Origin: CAWHJB01 sp963698715
GTDB taxonomy: Bacteria > Chloroflexota > Anaerolineae > Anaerolineales > UBA4823
Direction of reading: 5' to 3'
Length of the DNA stretch: 64,000 nucleotides
Assembly: GCA_963698715.1 (NCBI GenBank)
Contig: CAVORW010000004.1
Span: forward strand, 620,001 to 684,000
In this document: positions 15,887 through 24,595 of the stretch, piece after piece
Position numbering within the stretch: the first letter of the stretch is position 1
How the letters are laid out: each line of letters opens with the position of its first letter
Made by a program: the position numbers and the translations under genes
Notes under the pieces: generated by a model
The model's database searches: none
Told to the model about the DNA's origin: nothing
What the model saw: only the letters and a program-made list of their open reading frames with translations

Positions 15887-18214
15887 TCACTTACCTATGA
15901 ACGGCAGGTATACCCAGGCCGTGGCCGTCAGGCCCTGAGTATATTTTAAATCTCCGTTGGTTTGATCGTAATAGCTGATGCGGGGTTCATCGGTGCTGGT
16001 CAGGGCCAGAGATGTGAACATGCCCACTTTTCCGACCGAATCGGCCACGCTGATCATAAAGCCAGTTGCAGTAAGCTCGACGTACTTTAGATCCGCGTTG
16101 GTTGCATCGTAATAGCTGATTGCCGGAGCATCGGAGCTGCTGGTAAGCGCCAGCGAGTTGTACTGGCCCACATCACCGCCGCTGTCCACCACAAAATAGC
16201 TCCAGGTGCCAAGGACCTTATTCACATACTTAAGATCGCCGTTACCCGAGTCATAGTAGCTGATATGGGGACGGTCACTGCTGTCCAGCGCCAGGGAAGT
16301 GTAAGAGCCAATGTCGCCAAAGCCATCCACTTTCTCAATCACCCAGTTGTTCCCGCCATCCAGATATGCATACTTGAGGTCCTTATTGCTGACATCATAG
16401 TAGCTGATATGCGGTCGCCCGGTGCTGTCCAGCGCCAGAGAGGTAAACTGGCCCACATCTCCGGTATTATCAACAGCTGTAATAATCCACACAACACCAT
16501 TCAGAACAGCATATTTAAGCTGACCGTTAGACTTGTCATAGTAACTGATGTGCGGGATACCGACTGGATCGAGGGCCAGCGAGGGGAATAACCCAATATC
16601 GCCGCTCGTTTCAACTATGCTGAACACCCATTGGCTGCCAGACCAGGCACCGTACAACAAATCGCCACTCGCAGCCTGGTAAAACGCCACCCTGGCATTG
16701 TTGGCAAAATCGACCTTGAGGGATGAATATAACCCAGGGGTGCTGGCCGTGGCAATCTCGCCAATCTGCCAAGATGAGCCTGCAGTCCGGGCGATTTTCA
16801 AGGTGTTGTTGGAATCGTTGAAATAGCTGATCTGCGGCTGGTCGCCGCTGTCCAGGTCCAGGGAAGTGGACAGGCCCACGTCCCGGGCGGCCGCGATATC
16901 TTCCCTGTCCCAAGCGGAACCATCCCAAGATGCATAGCGCAGGTAGCCTTTTGAGACATCAAAATAAGCGATCCGCGCCCGGTCGCTTTTATTGAATACC
17001 AGGGACGTGAAGGTGCCCACATTGCCTGTCTGGGCTGGTTCATCCAGCAACCAGACGCTGCCATTGTAGCTGGCGTATTTTAAATCGCCGTTGGTCTGGT
17101 CGTAATAGCTAATCGCCGGGTGATTGTTGGATTTGATCGCAATCGAGGTGAATACCCCAACATCACCTGGTTGATCGATGCGAAAAGTCGTCCAGGAACC
17201 ACCAGATCGGGAGGCGTATTTCAGATTGCCTTCCTGGGTATCCAAATCGTATTCATAGTAGCTAATATGGGCGACATCATTGTCATCCAGGGCCAGGGAT
17301 GAGTATGCCCCAACAAAGCCTTCCGTATCCACATTTTCCTTGCTCCAGCTCGATCCACTTCGAACTGCATAGCGCAGGTTATCCAGACTGTCGTTTAAGT
17401 AGCTGATATGAGGATCGTTATCGCTGTCCAAAGCCAGAGAAGAGAACTTGCCAACCTTATCGGTTGAGTCAACCGTTGAGATTGACCATGCTGTGCCGGT
17501 CCAGCGAGCATATTTCAAGTCTTCGGTGATCGCATCATAGTAACTGATGTGAGGACGGCTGTTGCTGTCGACGGCGATCGAAGTATATTGGCCCACGCCG
17601 TCCGTAACTGCCGCAGTTGCCAAGGGTGCGAACGGGGAGGCCTCTCGCCAGGGGATCAGGTTATACTCTGGGCCAGGTTCTTCCGGAAAACCAGGCTCCG
17701 GATCGGTGGTGGTGATTGATAGGCTGGCAGTTAAAGGCTGGTCCACAAACTGGATTTGCCAGCTCGTGCCGTTGTGATATGCATATTTCAGAGCGCCATT
17801 GCGAGAGTCATAGTAGCTGATATGAGGGTGATTCGACTTATCGAGTGCCAGGGAAGCATATTGGCCTACCCCGATTTGATCGTCCACGGTCTCCTGGTAC
17901 CAAGTGCCGCCGCTGTACCAGGCATAATAGAGGTGATCGGCGCCAAAAGCCAGACGCGGATTGCCGCTCGTATCGAGCCTCAGCATCCTATCGGTCATAT
18001 TATAAAAAAATTGAGGGGCATCCACCCGCTGAGGGCTCCAGGTATATTCCCCGACCATTGAAACCGCTGGTTGAGCCGGGTTGGCATCCTGATTTAAATG
18101 GGCGCCTGCTGCCGTGGGAGTTACCAGGCTGGCAAGCACCACAAAGATCAGCACCGTGAAGGCTGCCGATGTCGCACTGACCGCGGCCAAGCGTTTTAAT
18201 TTTCCAGTCAACAT
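15887..18214 (-). CDS. Secreted protein of about 14 propeller-like repeats
   Basis: A 775-residue exported protein with an N-terminal signal segment (about 12-37). The rest is 13 clear repeats of 45-50 residues plus one diverged first copy. Each repeat reads roughly V-G-x-[YF]-x-S-L-A-L-D-x4-P-H-I-S-Y-Y-D-x5-L-K-Y-A-x5-W. Such W/Y-rich repeats are expected to form beta-propeller blades, and fourteen would make two seven-bladed propellers. No enzyme motif is seen, so a surface binding or adhesion role is the best guess. AAGGAG precedes the ATG. The repeats differ enough from one another to suggest old duplication. Confidence 0.85.
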   Translation of the reverse strand: MLTGKLKRLAAVSATSAAFTVLIFVVLASLVTPTAAGAHLNQDANPAQPAVSMVGEYTWSPQRVDAPQFFYNMTDRMLRLDTSGNPRLAFGADHLYYAWYSGGTWYQETVDDQIGVGQYASLALDKSNHPHISYYDSRNGALKYAYHNGTSWQIQFVDQPLTASLSITTTDPEPGFPEEPGPEYNLIPWREASPFAPLATAAVTDGVGQYTSIAVDSNSRPHISYYDAITEDLKYARWTGTAWSISTVDSTDKVGKFSSLALDSDNDPHISYLNDSLDNLRYAVRSGSSWSKENVDTEGFVGAYSSLALDDNDVAHISYYEYDLDTQEGNLKYASRSGGSWTTFRIDQPGDVGVFTSIAIKSNNHPAISYYDQTNGDLKYASYNGSVWLLDEPAQTGNVGTFTSLVFNKSDRARIAYFDVSKGYLRYASWDGSAWDREDIAAARDVGLSTSLDLDSGDQPQISYFNDSNNTLKIARTAGSSWQIGEIATASTPGLYSSLKVDFANNARVAFYQAASGDLLYGAWSGSQWVFSIVETSGDIGLFPSLALDPVGIPHISYYDKSNGQLKYAVLNGVVWIITAVDNTGDVGQFTSLALDSTGRPHISYYDVSNKDLKYAYLDGGNNWVIEKVDGFGDIGSYTSLALDSSDRPHISYYDSGNGDLKYVNKVLGTWSYFVVDSGGDVGQYNSLALTSSSDAPAISYYDATNADLKYVELTATGFMISVADSVGKVGMFTSLALTSTDEPRISYYDQTNGDLKYTQGLTATAWVYLPFIGK

Positions 18215-18410
18215 GTCCTGCTCCTTTTACTTCCTGGCTGGCGGGCCCACAGGCTCGACAGACCGATTGGATTAATCCCCTGTGATATTATTTCAATAGT
18301 CGGGCAAAACACCCGGGTTCGCATCCAATATCTGAGACAATCTACGCGTGAAAACCCATATCTCCTAATTATAAGACGACAATCGCAAATGAAAAGTTCC
18401 GAATATCTGG

Positions 18411-18469
18411 GTATCTCTGAGGTATGGGTGTAATTGTCCTTCCCACCACAGTATTTCCCAGAGACCCGA
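18411..18469. repeat. Intergenic palindromic element, copy A
   Basis: The left arm includes GAGGTATGGGTGTAA and the right arm CCACCACAGTATTTCCCAGA. The same pair of arms brackets the element at 48268-48378, and the two arms are imperfect reverse complements of each other. Confidence 0.65.
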
Positions 18470-18557
18470 AGCTCTGGAGGAGCACAAAATTACCGGTGTG
18501 CTTACATATTCCTCTTACCTGAGAGGGGAATGCATCCTTGATGTACAGGTAAGGCGT

Positions 18558-18600
18558 TAGGGAACTCCTGGGGTGTTACCCCAGATTTGAGGGTTCCCTC
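18558..18600. repeat. Intergenic palindromic element, copy B
   Basis: GGGAAC (18560-18565), inner stem CTGGGGT/ACCCCAG (18568-18574, 18578-18584) and GTTCCC (18593-18598) form a nested hairpin. The left half, GGGAACTCCTGGGGT, is close to the left arm of the 48268 element. Confidence 0.55.
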
Positions 18601-18712
18601 AACCTTTCTCAACCTGCCTACACGATAGCAGGACTTGTTGTATACTATGAGCCTGTCAGACGATTGACAATCCGGACAGCAACAACACCTGACACCCTCA
18701 CTGGAGGCAACT

Positions 18713-19847
18713 TTGGCAGGAATCACAAGTATCACCAACGTCTGGGAAAATGTCAAAGAGATCGACCTGCGACCGCTCCGTCAGGAGGCGCTGCGGATTG
18801 TGAAAATTGCAATCATCGGCTCCCCAGAACTCTGGGGGAGACCGGCTGGCAGCCCAGATGAGCAGCGATCCCCACCGCCCAGATGACATTACCATTCAAG
18901 CCAATATCCCGATATTCGATCTGGACAAGGCCGAACAGGTTGAGAACGCCGACCTGATCATCCTGATGCTGGATGCCAGCCAGACTGAGGTCGAGATCCA
19001 AAAAGAGCTGGCGCGAAAATGGGGGGCAGCACAACAGCTTGTTTTGGTATTTGTAAACAATATCGAGCATGGCGACCGCTATAGCTTTGGCGCTTGGACC
19101 GACTGGTCTCAACGCCGGGTCGTTTTCGGTGATGTCGACGATACGGAATTTCTGCTGGCCGGCTTTGCCAAGGCAATGATGGACTTACTGCCTGATAGAT
19201 TGACCGCCCTTGGACGGCAGTATCCGCTGTTCCGCACCCCGATTGCCAGGACTTTGATCAACGATACCAGCTTCTCGAATGCCGCGTACTCCGTAAGCAC
19301 CGGATTGGCAGAGATCATCCCAATATTCAACATTCCTCTCAATTTGGCCGATATGGTTGTCCTGACCAAGGCCCAGGCTTTTCTGGTATACAAATTAGGC
19401 CTAACCCTTGGATTATCGCTAGATTGGCAAGATTATGTGACCGAATTTGGTGGTGTGCTGGGCAGTGGGTTTCTCTGGCGTCAACTGGCTCGCAGTTTAA
19501 TCGGCTTGATCCCTGCCTGGGGGATTATCCCAAAAGTTGCAGTTGCCTATGCCGGCACCTTTGTAGTTGGCAAGGTCGTCGTCCAGTGGTACCTCACGGG
19601 CCGCCATGTCACCCGCAAACAAATGAACGAGTTTTACCAACAGGCATTTGCCAGGGGCAAACAAGTGGCCCAAAATTTATCGAGCAAATTTCCCCGTCCG
19701 AAGCTGAGGAAAAGAAAACTGGCAGCATTGCCGGCACCACAGGGGAACCAGGTTTGTCCGAATTGCAATCTGGAGAGCGCGGTCGATGCGCGCTTTTGCC
19801 AATACTGCGGGTATCCTGTTAAACCAAATACCCAAACCATCGATTGA
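18713..19847 (+). CDS. GTPase/DUF697-like protein with zinc ribbon, apparent frameshift
   Basis: GGAGG five bases before TTG 18713 opens a frame reading ITNVWENVKEIDLRPLRQEA and KIAIIGSPEL. It loses phase at the G5 run 18834-18838 and would stop soon after. Removing one G joins it to the long frame (LAAQMSSDPHRPDD onward) that runs to 19847. The joined protein (about 377 residues) has a degenerate nucleotide-binding domain lacking a proper GxxxxGK[ST] loop, but with an ADLIILMLD strand. This is followed by a hydrophobic DUF697-like region (about 180-300) and a C-terminal zinc ribbon (CPNC...CQYCG). Annotation from the downstream frame alone would start near 18807. Whether the shift is real cannot be told. 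Confidence 0.7.
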
Positions 19848-19880
19848 GCAGGTCTTCGCAAAGTAAAGTGCAAGACCTGC
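19848..19880. terminator. 9-bp inverted repeat between convergent genes
   Basis: GCAGGTCTT (19848-19856) pairs with AAGACCTGC (19872-19880). No T-run follows on either strand, so a terminator role is only suggested by position. Confidence 0.4.
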
Positions 19881-19896
19881 ATGCCCGGCCCATGGT

Positions 19897-20556
19897 TTAC
19901 TTCGTACCATTTACTTCGTCAATATCGAACACAACTTCTTCTTTCCCCGTCAGCTTGTCCTGGATCTTTCCCACAACCAGATCCAAATGGCGCGAATTAG
20001 CGACATAATCCAGGTCATCTGCCGGCACGGTCAGCACAGGACAAAGGCCGAAATGTGCAATCCAGCGTTCGTAGTGCTGGTTGAGCTGTTCGAGATATTC
20101 CGGGTTGATTTGACGCTCGTATTCACGGCCGCGATGCCTGATCCTATCCTGCAGAGTCGCAACTGAAGCCCGTAAATAAACAACTAAATCCGGGGGTGGT
20201 AAAAAATCGGCCAGGACGCTGTACAATTCATAATATGATTTGTAATCGCGAGGGTCAAGCAAGCCTTGCTGGTAAAGGTTATAAGCAAACACTTCAGCGT
20301 CTTCATAAACGCTGCGATCCTGGATAGCTGAAGTAGGATGGTCGATCAGCTGGCGATGCGCTCTCAAACGATTGGTCAGGAAAAAAACCTGAGAATGAAA
20401 CGCCCAGGCCCGCATATCTTCATAAAAATCTGCCAGATAAGGATTTTCCGTAACGGGCTCGTAGAAGGGTTCCCAACCCAGTCGACGACTCAATAAAGCT
20501 ACCAGTGTCGATTTTCCCACTCCAATATTGCCAGCCACCGCAACAAATTTCTTCAT
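19897..20556 (-). CDS. Deoxynucleoside kinase (dGK/dAK family)
   Basis: A 219-residue kinase of the deoxyadenosine/deoxyguanosine kinase family, which salvages deoxynucleosides to 5'-monophosphates. It has the P-loop GNIGVGKST (residues 9-17), the substrate Glu in YEPVTENPYL, the DRS motif (IQDRSVYEDAEVF) and the arginine-rich LID RHRGREYER. Length matches the family. Which nucleoside is preferred cannot be read from the sequence. The protein is isolated from other nucleotide genes. Confidence 0.92.
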   Translation of the reverse strand: MKKFVAVAGNIGVGKSTLVALLSRRLGWEPFYEPVTENPYLADFYEDMRAWAFHSQVFFLTNRLRAHRQLIDHPTSAIQDRSVYEDAEVFAYNLYQQGLLDPRDYKSYYELYSVLADFLPPPDLVVYLRASVATLQDRIRHRGREYERQINPEYLEQLNQHYERWIAHFGLCPVLTVPADDLDYVANSRHLDLVVGKIQDKLTGKEEVVFDIDEVNGTK

Positions 20557-20671
20557 GATGAAAAAGTCCTGAGGAGATTCAAATTAGCTATCCGAAAATA
20601 ATTTTGGGGTGATCGGTCGTGCGGATCGCACACATTCCTAATAACATGCAGATCTTTCTTCAGACAAGTCC

Positions 20672-22996
20672 TTAATCTGGAACAAGAAATGCGACCGTCC
20701 GCCCCTGTTCGTCATCCATTACAAGCTCAATATGATGATTATCGCGATATGAAGAGACTTCTATCAGGCGCAGACATTCGTTCATTTCAACAGCATCCGG
20801 GAGGATCTGAAGCATTTGATTGGGAGTTTCGTAAAAGAAGTCCCGGTTGAATACGACATCCTCATCTTCCATGTAGATCGCCAGGGGGTAAATACTTGAC
20901 TCGACCAGGTCCTGAAAGAAATGGGTTCCAAAGGAAGCTTCTGGGGCCGGGCCAATCCCTTCTCCAGCTAATTCCACCAGGGCACGGGCATTGTATATAT
21001 CTGCATAACCGATCCGCACCCCGAGATCCGGGTTGGAAGTCCCCCAGCGACCCGGGCCGACGCAAATAAAGGTGGTTTCAGTCAATTTAGCGTTCAATCG
21101 GCCAATGGCCCTACCGAGCTTACCCCTATAGGACGCATCCGGCAGGGCATAATAAGCTTCAGGCGGCACAAAAACCACATGCCGGATGCCGCTTACACGC
21201 CCAATCGGGGCCATGCGATGGGTAGCAAAAATGATATCGACATCTTTAAGATTCTGAGGCAAGCGGGCCTGGTTTTCTCGCAAATAACTCTGGGGGCGGC
21301 ACTGCAGCAATGTGATGCGAACATCTGGCTGCAAGGATAATGGCTCGATCACTTCTACCGTAAACTCGGTATCCACCGGAGATTGATAATGTTTTTCAAG
21401 GATCTGTAACATTTTTTTCATCCGCTCAGCCAGTGGTGTGCGCTGAAAAAGACCATCAAAGGTCAACACCAGCTGGGCGTTTTCACGATCTTGCAGCATG
21501 CTGCGCAAAGGAACCAGATAACCACCCTGATCCTGTTGGGCAATATAACGCAGCATCGGATAGCGAGTGTCCAGAACATCAGCCACCGGCAGAGTTTCAA
21601 CCCGATTTTCTACCAGGTTGATCAGGTCAACATACTGCTGAGAGTAACGCCGGATCGATTTAACCGAAGCTTCTGGGTGCAGCAGCGGATGGCTAAGTGC
21701 CACCAGGCGCGGGTAATCATTGCCAACCCGGTCCACCGCTCGAGTTCCCAAACCCCAAACCAGCCTTAAAAAACCATCATCCCGGCGAATCTGGGGCGAC
21801 CAACGATACAGATTGCGGCTGAAAGCCACCCCGGCCGCATGCGGCAGGTAATAATCACCATATTCGTGCCCTTGGACGACCTGGATTAGGATCGCCATGC
21901 GTTCGTCATAATCTTGCAGCCCTTTAGCTCGCCGGTAAAGCAGGGCATCCGGATTGAGGATGCTGGCGTAGATCTTTTTGATTGCTCCGATCAGGTCTTT
22001 CAGATTCTCTTCGGGGCTGCCCTGATTCGGACAAAAATGGCTCTCGTACTTCCCTGCAAAGGAAGTCCCGAAATTGTCTTCCAGCAGGCTGGAGGACCGC
22101 ACAATTAAAGGCTTCTGTTCGACTTGATCGAGCAAGCCGCGCAGGCGTTCCACAATATCGGGCGGGAAATCCCCAGCCAGAAATTCCTCCTGGATCAAAG
22201 GATAATCAGTCCAGATCTGTTCTTCGAGCTTATATTTTTGATCACCCCAATGCATCAGGCTGTTCATCGCCATGAATGTGTAGGTATAGTCCGCCCCAAT
22301 AAAGTACGATTCAGGGATGTTCAGGTGAGGGCTGATTTCTTCGCCGCCTACATCCATCAAAATTCGAGCTGCCAGCAGCATGCCGGCCGATTTACCCCCA
22401 ATTTTTCCCTGCCCGATCTTACGATTGCGGATTTCTTCCAGGTCCGAGATCGTTAACCAGTCCTTAGCGATTTTCACATATGCCAGCTGGTCACTGATCA
22501 AGGTCCGAATAAGTACGACCTTAATCTCGCGCAGCCGGGCATCTGCCTGAGCACGCTCCTGCGGAGGAAGTTTTTCGATTGCGTTGGCCTGTTCGAAAAG
22601 CATGGTTTGCGGCGCCAATTCGGGATTGAACGAAACCATCAGTTCATCATCATGGGCGCCGCGCTCTGTGAGTGCCTCCACCACGATGCTTTCAAACAAA
22701 TCGTATGGCAGGTTATAGGCAAAATAAAAATCGGTCAGGTGATCCCGGACCCGCATCAAGCGGGTTTCCCAAACATCATTGGGCTCCTCTGCAAATGGAT
22801 CATGCAGCCCCTCCATGGCCTGAGACCGGATGGCTTTATCGCGCGCCTCTGCCTCAAAAGCCTGGGTCGATATGATACCGCGCCGGAACAGTTCCCGGCG
22901 CATGCGCGCTCGTATTTGGGAGCTCAAAATGGGATATTGAGCCAGAGACAGATATATGTTGAGTGTCCGGTCAGAAGAAGCAGGTGGTAATGTCAT
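20672..22996 (-). CDS. PEP/pyruvate-binding domain protein (PPDK_N-like, no swivelling His domain)
   Basis: A 774-residue protein. The middle (about 190-580) is the ATP-grasp-like PEP/pyruvate-binding domain of PEP synthase and pyruvate phosphate dikinase: KIGGKSAGMLLA, PLIVRSSSLLEDNFGTSFAG, GVAFSRNLYRW and ITLLQCRPQS. The phospho-histidine domain (GGxxSHAA) and the TIM-barrel PEP domain of those enzymes are missing. An N-terminal extension and a C-terminal domain with VGPGRWGTSNPDLGVRIGYA take their place. It may be an ATP-dependent phosphotransferase or regulator acting on a partner. The ATG at 22996 is preferred to the upstream TTG at 23002. Confidence 0.82.
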   Translation of the reverse strand: MTLPPASSDRTLNIYLSLAQYPILSSQIRARMRRELFRRGIISTQAFEAEARDKAIRSQAMEGLHDPFAEEPNDVWETRLMRVRDHLTDFYFAYNLPYDLFESIVVEALTERGAHDDELMVSFNPELAPQTMLFEQANAIEKLPPQERAQADARLREIKVVLIRTLISDQLAYVKIAKDWLTISDLEEIRNRKIGQGKIGGKSAGMLLAARILMDVGGEEISPHLNIPESYFIGADYTYTFMAMNSLMHWGDQKYKLEEQIWTDYPLIQEEFLAGDFPPDIVERLRGLLDQVEQKPLIVRSSSLLEDNFGTSFAGKYESHFCPNQGSPEENLKDLIGAIKKIYASILNPDALLYRRAKGLQDYDERMAILIQVVQGHEYGDYYLPHAAGVAFSRNLYRWSPQIRRDDGFLRLVWGLGTRAVDRVGNDYPRLVALSHPLLHPEASVKSIRRYSQQYVDLINLVENRVETLPVADVLDTRYPMLRYIAQQDQGGYLVPLRSMLQDRENAQLVLTFDGLFQRTPLAERMKKMLQILEKHYQSPVDTEFTVEVIEPLSLQPDVRITLLQCRPQSYLRENQARLPQNLKDVDIIFATHRMAPIGRVSGIRHVVFVPPEAYYALPDASYRGKLGRAIGRLNAKLTETTFICVGPGRWGTSNPDLGVRIGYADIYNARALVELAGEGIGPAPEASFGTHFFQDLVESSIYPLAIYMEDEDVVFNRDFFYETPNQMLQILPDAVEMNECLRLIEVSSYRDNHHIELVMDDEQGRTVAFLVPD

Positions 22997-23157
22997 GATC
23001 AAGAGGAAGTGATTAAAGCTACAGGTTGGCGTATCAGGGTTATTGCCAACCTGTAGTGGATTACGTCGGAAGACTATAGATTAGTTGTTCGAGGTGATCC
23101 TGCCCGAGCACACTCACCTCACGTCCCATCTTTTTTAAGAAAATACCTCATTATCCA

Positions 23158-24303
23158 TCAGTTGCCCAGATGCATGGGCATAATAACATGCAGGAAAGAA
23201 TCCTCTCCGACTGACCCACCCACCGGGCGGACTACGCCAGGGCTGGTATTGCCGGTTGTCTCCAGGGCAACATTCGGCGTTCTGATAACATCCAGCACTT
23301 CGCGCAGAAAACGGACATTGAAAGCGATTAAGAGCTGTGGTCCTTCAATGCTGGCATCGACCACATTTTGGTTGAAACCGGTCTCGTCTGATTGGCCGGA
23401 AATTTCCACGGTGCCTGGCTGCAACTCGCCGCCCGGGTTGATCTGGATGCGGGCAATATGGGAGCCTTCCCTTGCAAAAATTTCCGCCTGTTTACAGGCC
23501 TTCAGGAATACGGGAGTGGATAGTACTGCCCGGGTATCACAGCGGCGTGGGATGATCTGTTCATAATCCGGGAAACTACCTTCAATCAACTGGGAAACAA
23601 GCTCGGCATCTTTCAAGCGGAAAATTACCTGGCCGCGCCCGGGCGGAAGGATCGCTGTCAGTACCTGATCGCCGTCGCCAGCAATGCGGGCCAGCTCGCT
23701 CAGCGCTCGGGCCGGGATGACAGCAGTAAAAGGCCGGGCAACAGGCGATGAAAGCTCTGATTTGCGCACCGATAAACGGAAGCCATCGGCAGCTGCCATA
23801 ATGATTTGGGAACCGTTTACAGTCACAAGGACCCCGGTTAGGATAGGCCGGGCTTCGTCCGTTGAAGCCGCAAATACCACCTGCTGGATCATCTCTTTGA
23901 TGTCCGCCACATTAATCTGGAAGCCTTGAGTAGGGTCCGCGACCGGCATCGGGGGAAATTCCTGAGAGTCGATGCACTTTAGATCCGTATTGGAAGCCCC
24001 ACAGCGCACATTCAAGGTCTGAGTGCGAACGGTTAGGTCCATGTCGACCTGCTTCTCGGACAGGGTGCTGACCAGATCAGTAAACGTGCGCGCCGGAACG
24101 GTGGTTGAGCCTTCATCACTGATCTTAGCGCCAATCCAGCAGGTGATTCCCAGTTCAAGGTTTGTAGCAGACAGGCGCAGCCGGCCTTCATCTGTGGCGA
24201 CCAACACATTCGATAAGACCGGGAGGGTGCTGCGAGGTGAAACGGCTCGCGAGACAATGCTCAATCCATGTGCCAGATTCTCTTGTAAGACGGATACTTT
24301 CAT
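23158..24303 (-). CDS. dnaN: DNA polymerase III beta sliding clamp
   Basis: A 381-residue beta clamp with three repeats of the clamp fold. Recognisable are MKVSVLQENLAHGLSIVSRA at the start, VPARTFTDLVSTL, the middle-domain block TDEARPILTGV, and a terminal FLHVIMPMHLGN where the clamp normally ends in a hydrophobic-binding pocket strand. It loads around DNA and tethers the replicative polymerase. AAGGA precedes the ATG. dnaA, recF and gyrB are not adjacent, so the common dnaA-dnaN arrangement is broken here. Confidence 0.95.
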   Translation of the reverse strand: MKVSVLQENLAHGLSIVSRAVSPRSTLPVLSNVLVATDEGRLRLSATNLELGITCWIGAKISDEGSTTVPARTFTDLVSTLSEKQVDMDLTVRTQTLNVRCGASNTDLKCIDSQEFPPMPVADPTQGFQINVADIKEMIQQVVFAASTDEARPILTGVLVTVNGSQIIMAAADGFRLSVRKSELSSPVARPFTAVIPARALSELARIAGDGDQVLTAILPPGRGQVIFRLKDAELVSQLIEGSFPDYEQIIPRRCDTRAVLSTPVFLKACKQAEIFAREGSHIARIQINPGGELQPGTVEISGQSDETGFNQNVVDASIEGPQLLIAFNVRFLREVLDVIRTPNVALETTGNTSPGVVRPVGGSVGEDSFLHVIMPMHLGN

Positions 24304-24595
24304 GATGGCTGTCCTTTATTTACTTTAAGATGTCGCGACCTTGACCTGTATGGTGACTGCCCGAGAATCGATCCAAGCTGCCGCTCAAAGCTTAACTTTG
24401 GCCCTGCTGGAATTTTTATAATTTGTGCCAGAGACACTAAGTTGTTTGGCAATGTCAGATTTGGAGGGCTTTAATGTATGGGTGAGCGTGAAGGCCAATG
24501 CCCTGCATTCATTTTCCAAACCCGACTTTTCTTAATTTTTGTAACATTGTCAAGATAGTTTCAAATTATCCTAATTATATTGCAAGATTTCAATT

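Larger units (their letters stand above)
18215..18712. other. Intergenic region rich in hairpins
   Basis: No gene is supported in these 500 bases. They contain palindromic elements at 18411-18469 and 18558-18600 and an 8-bp inverted repeat CTTACCTG/CAGGTAAG (18514-18553). TATACT at 18641-18646 could be a -10 box for the gene that starts at 18713. Confidence 0.5.
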
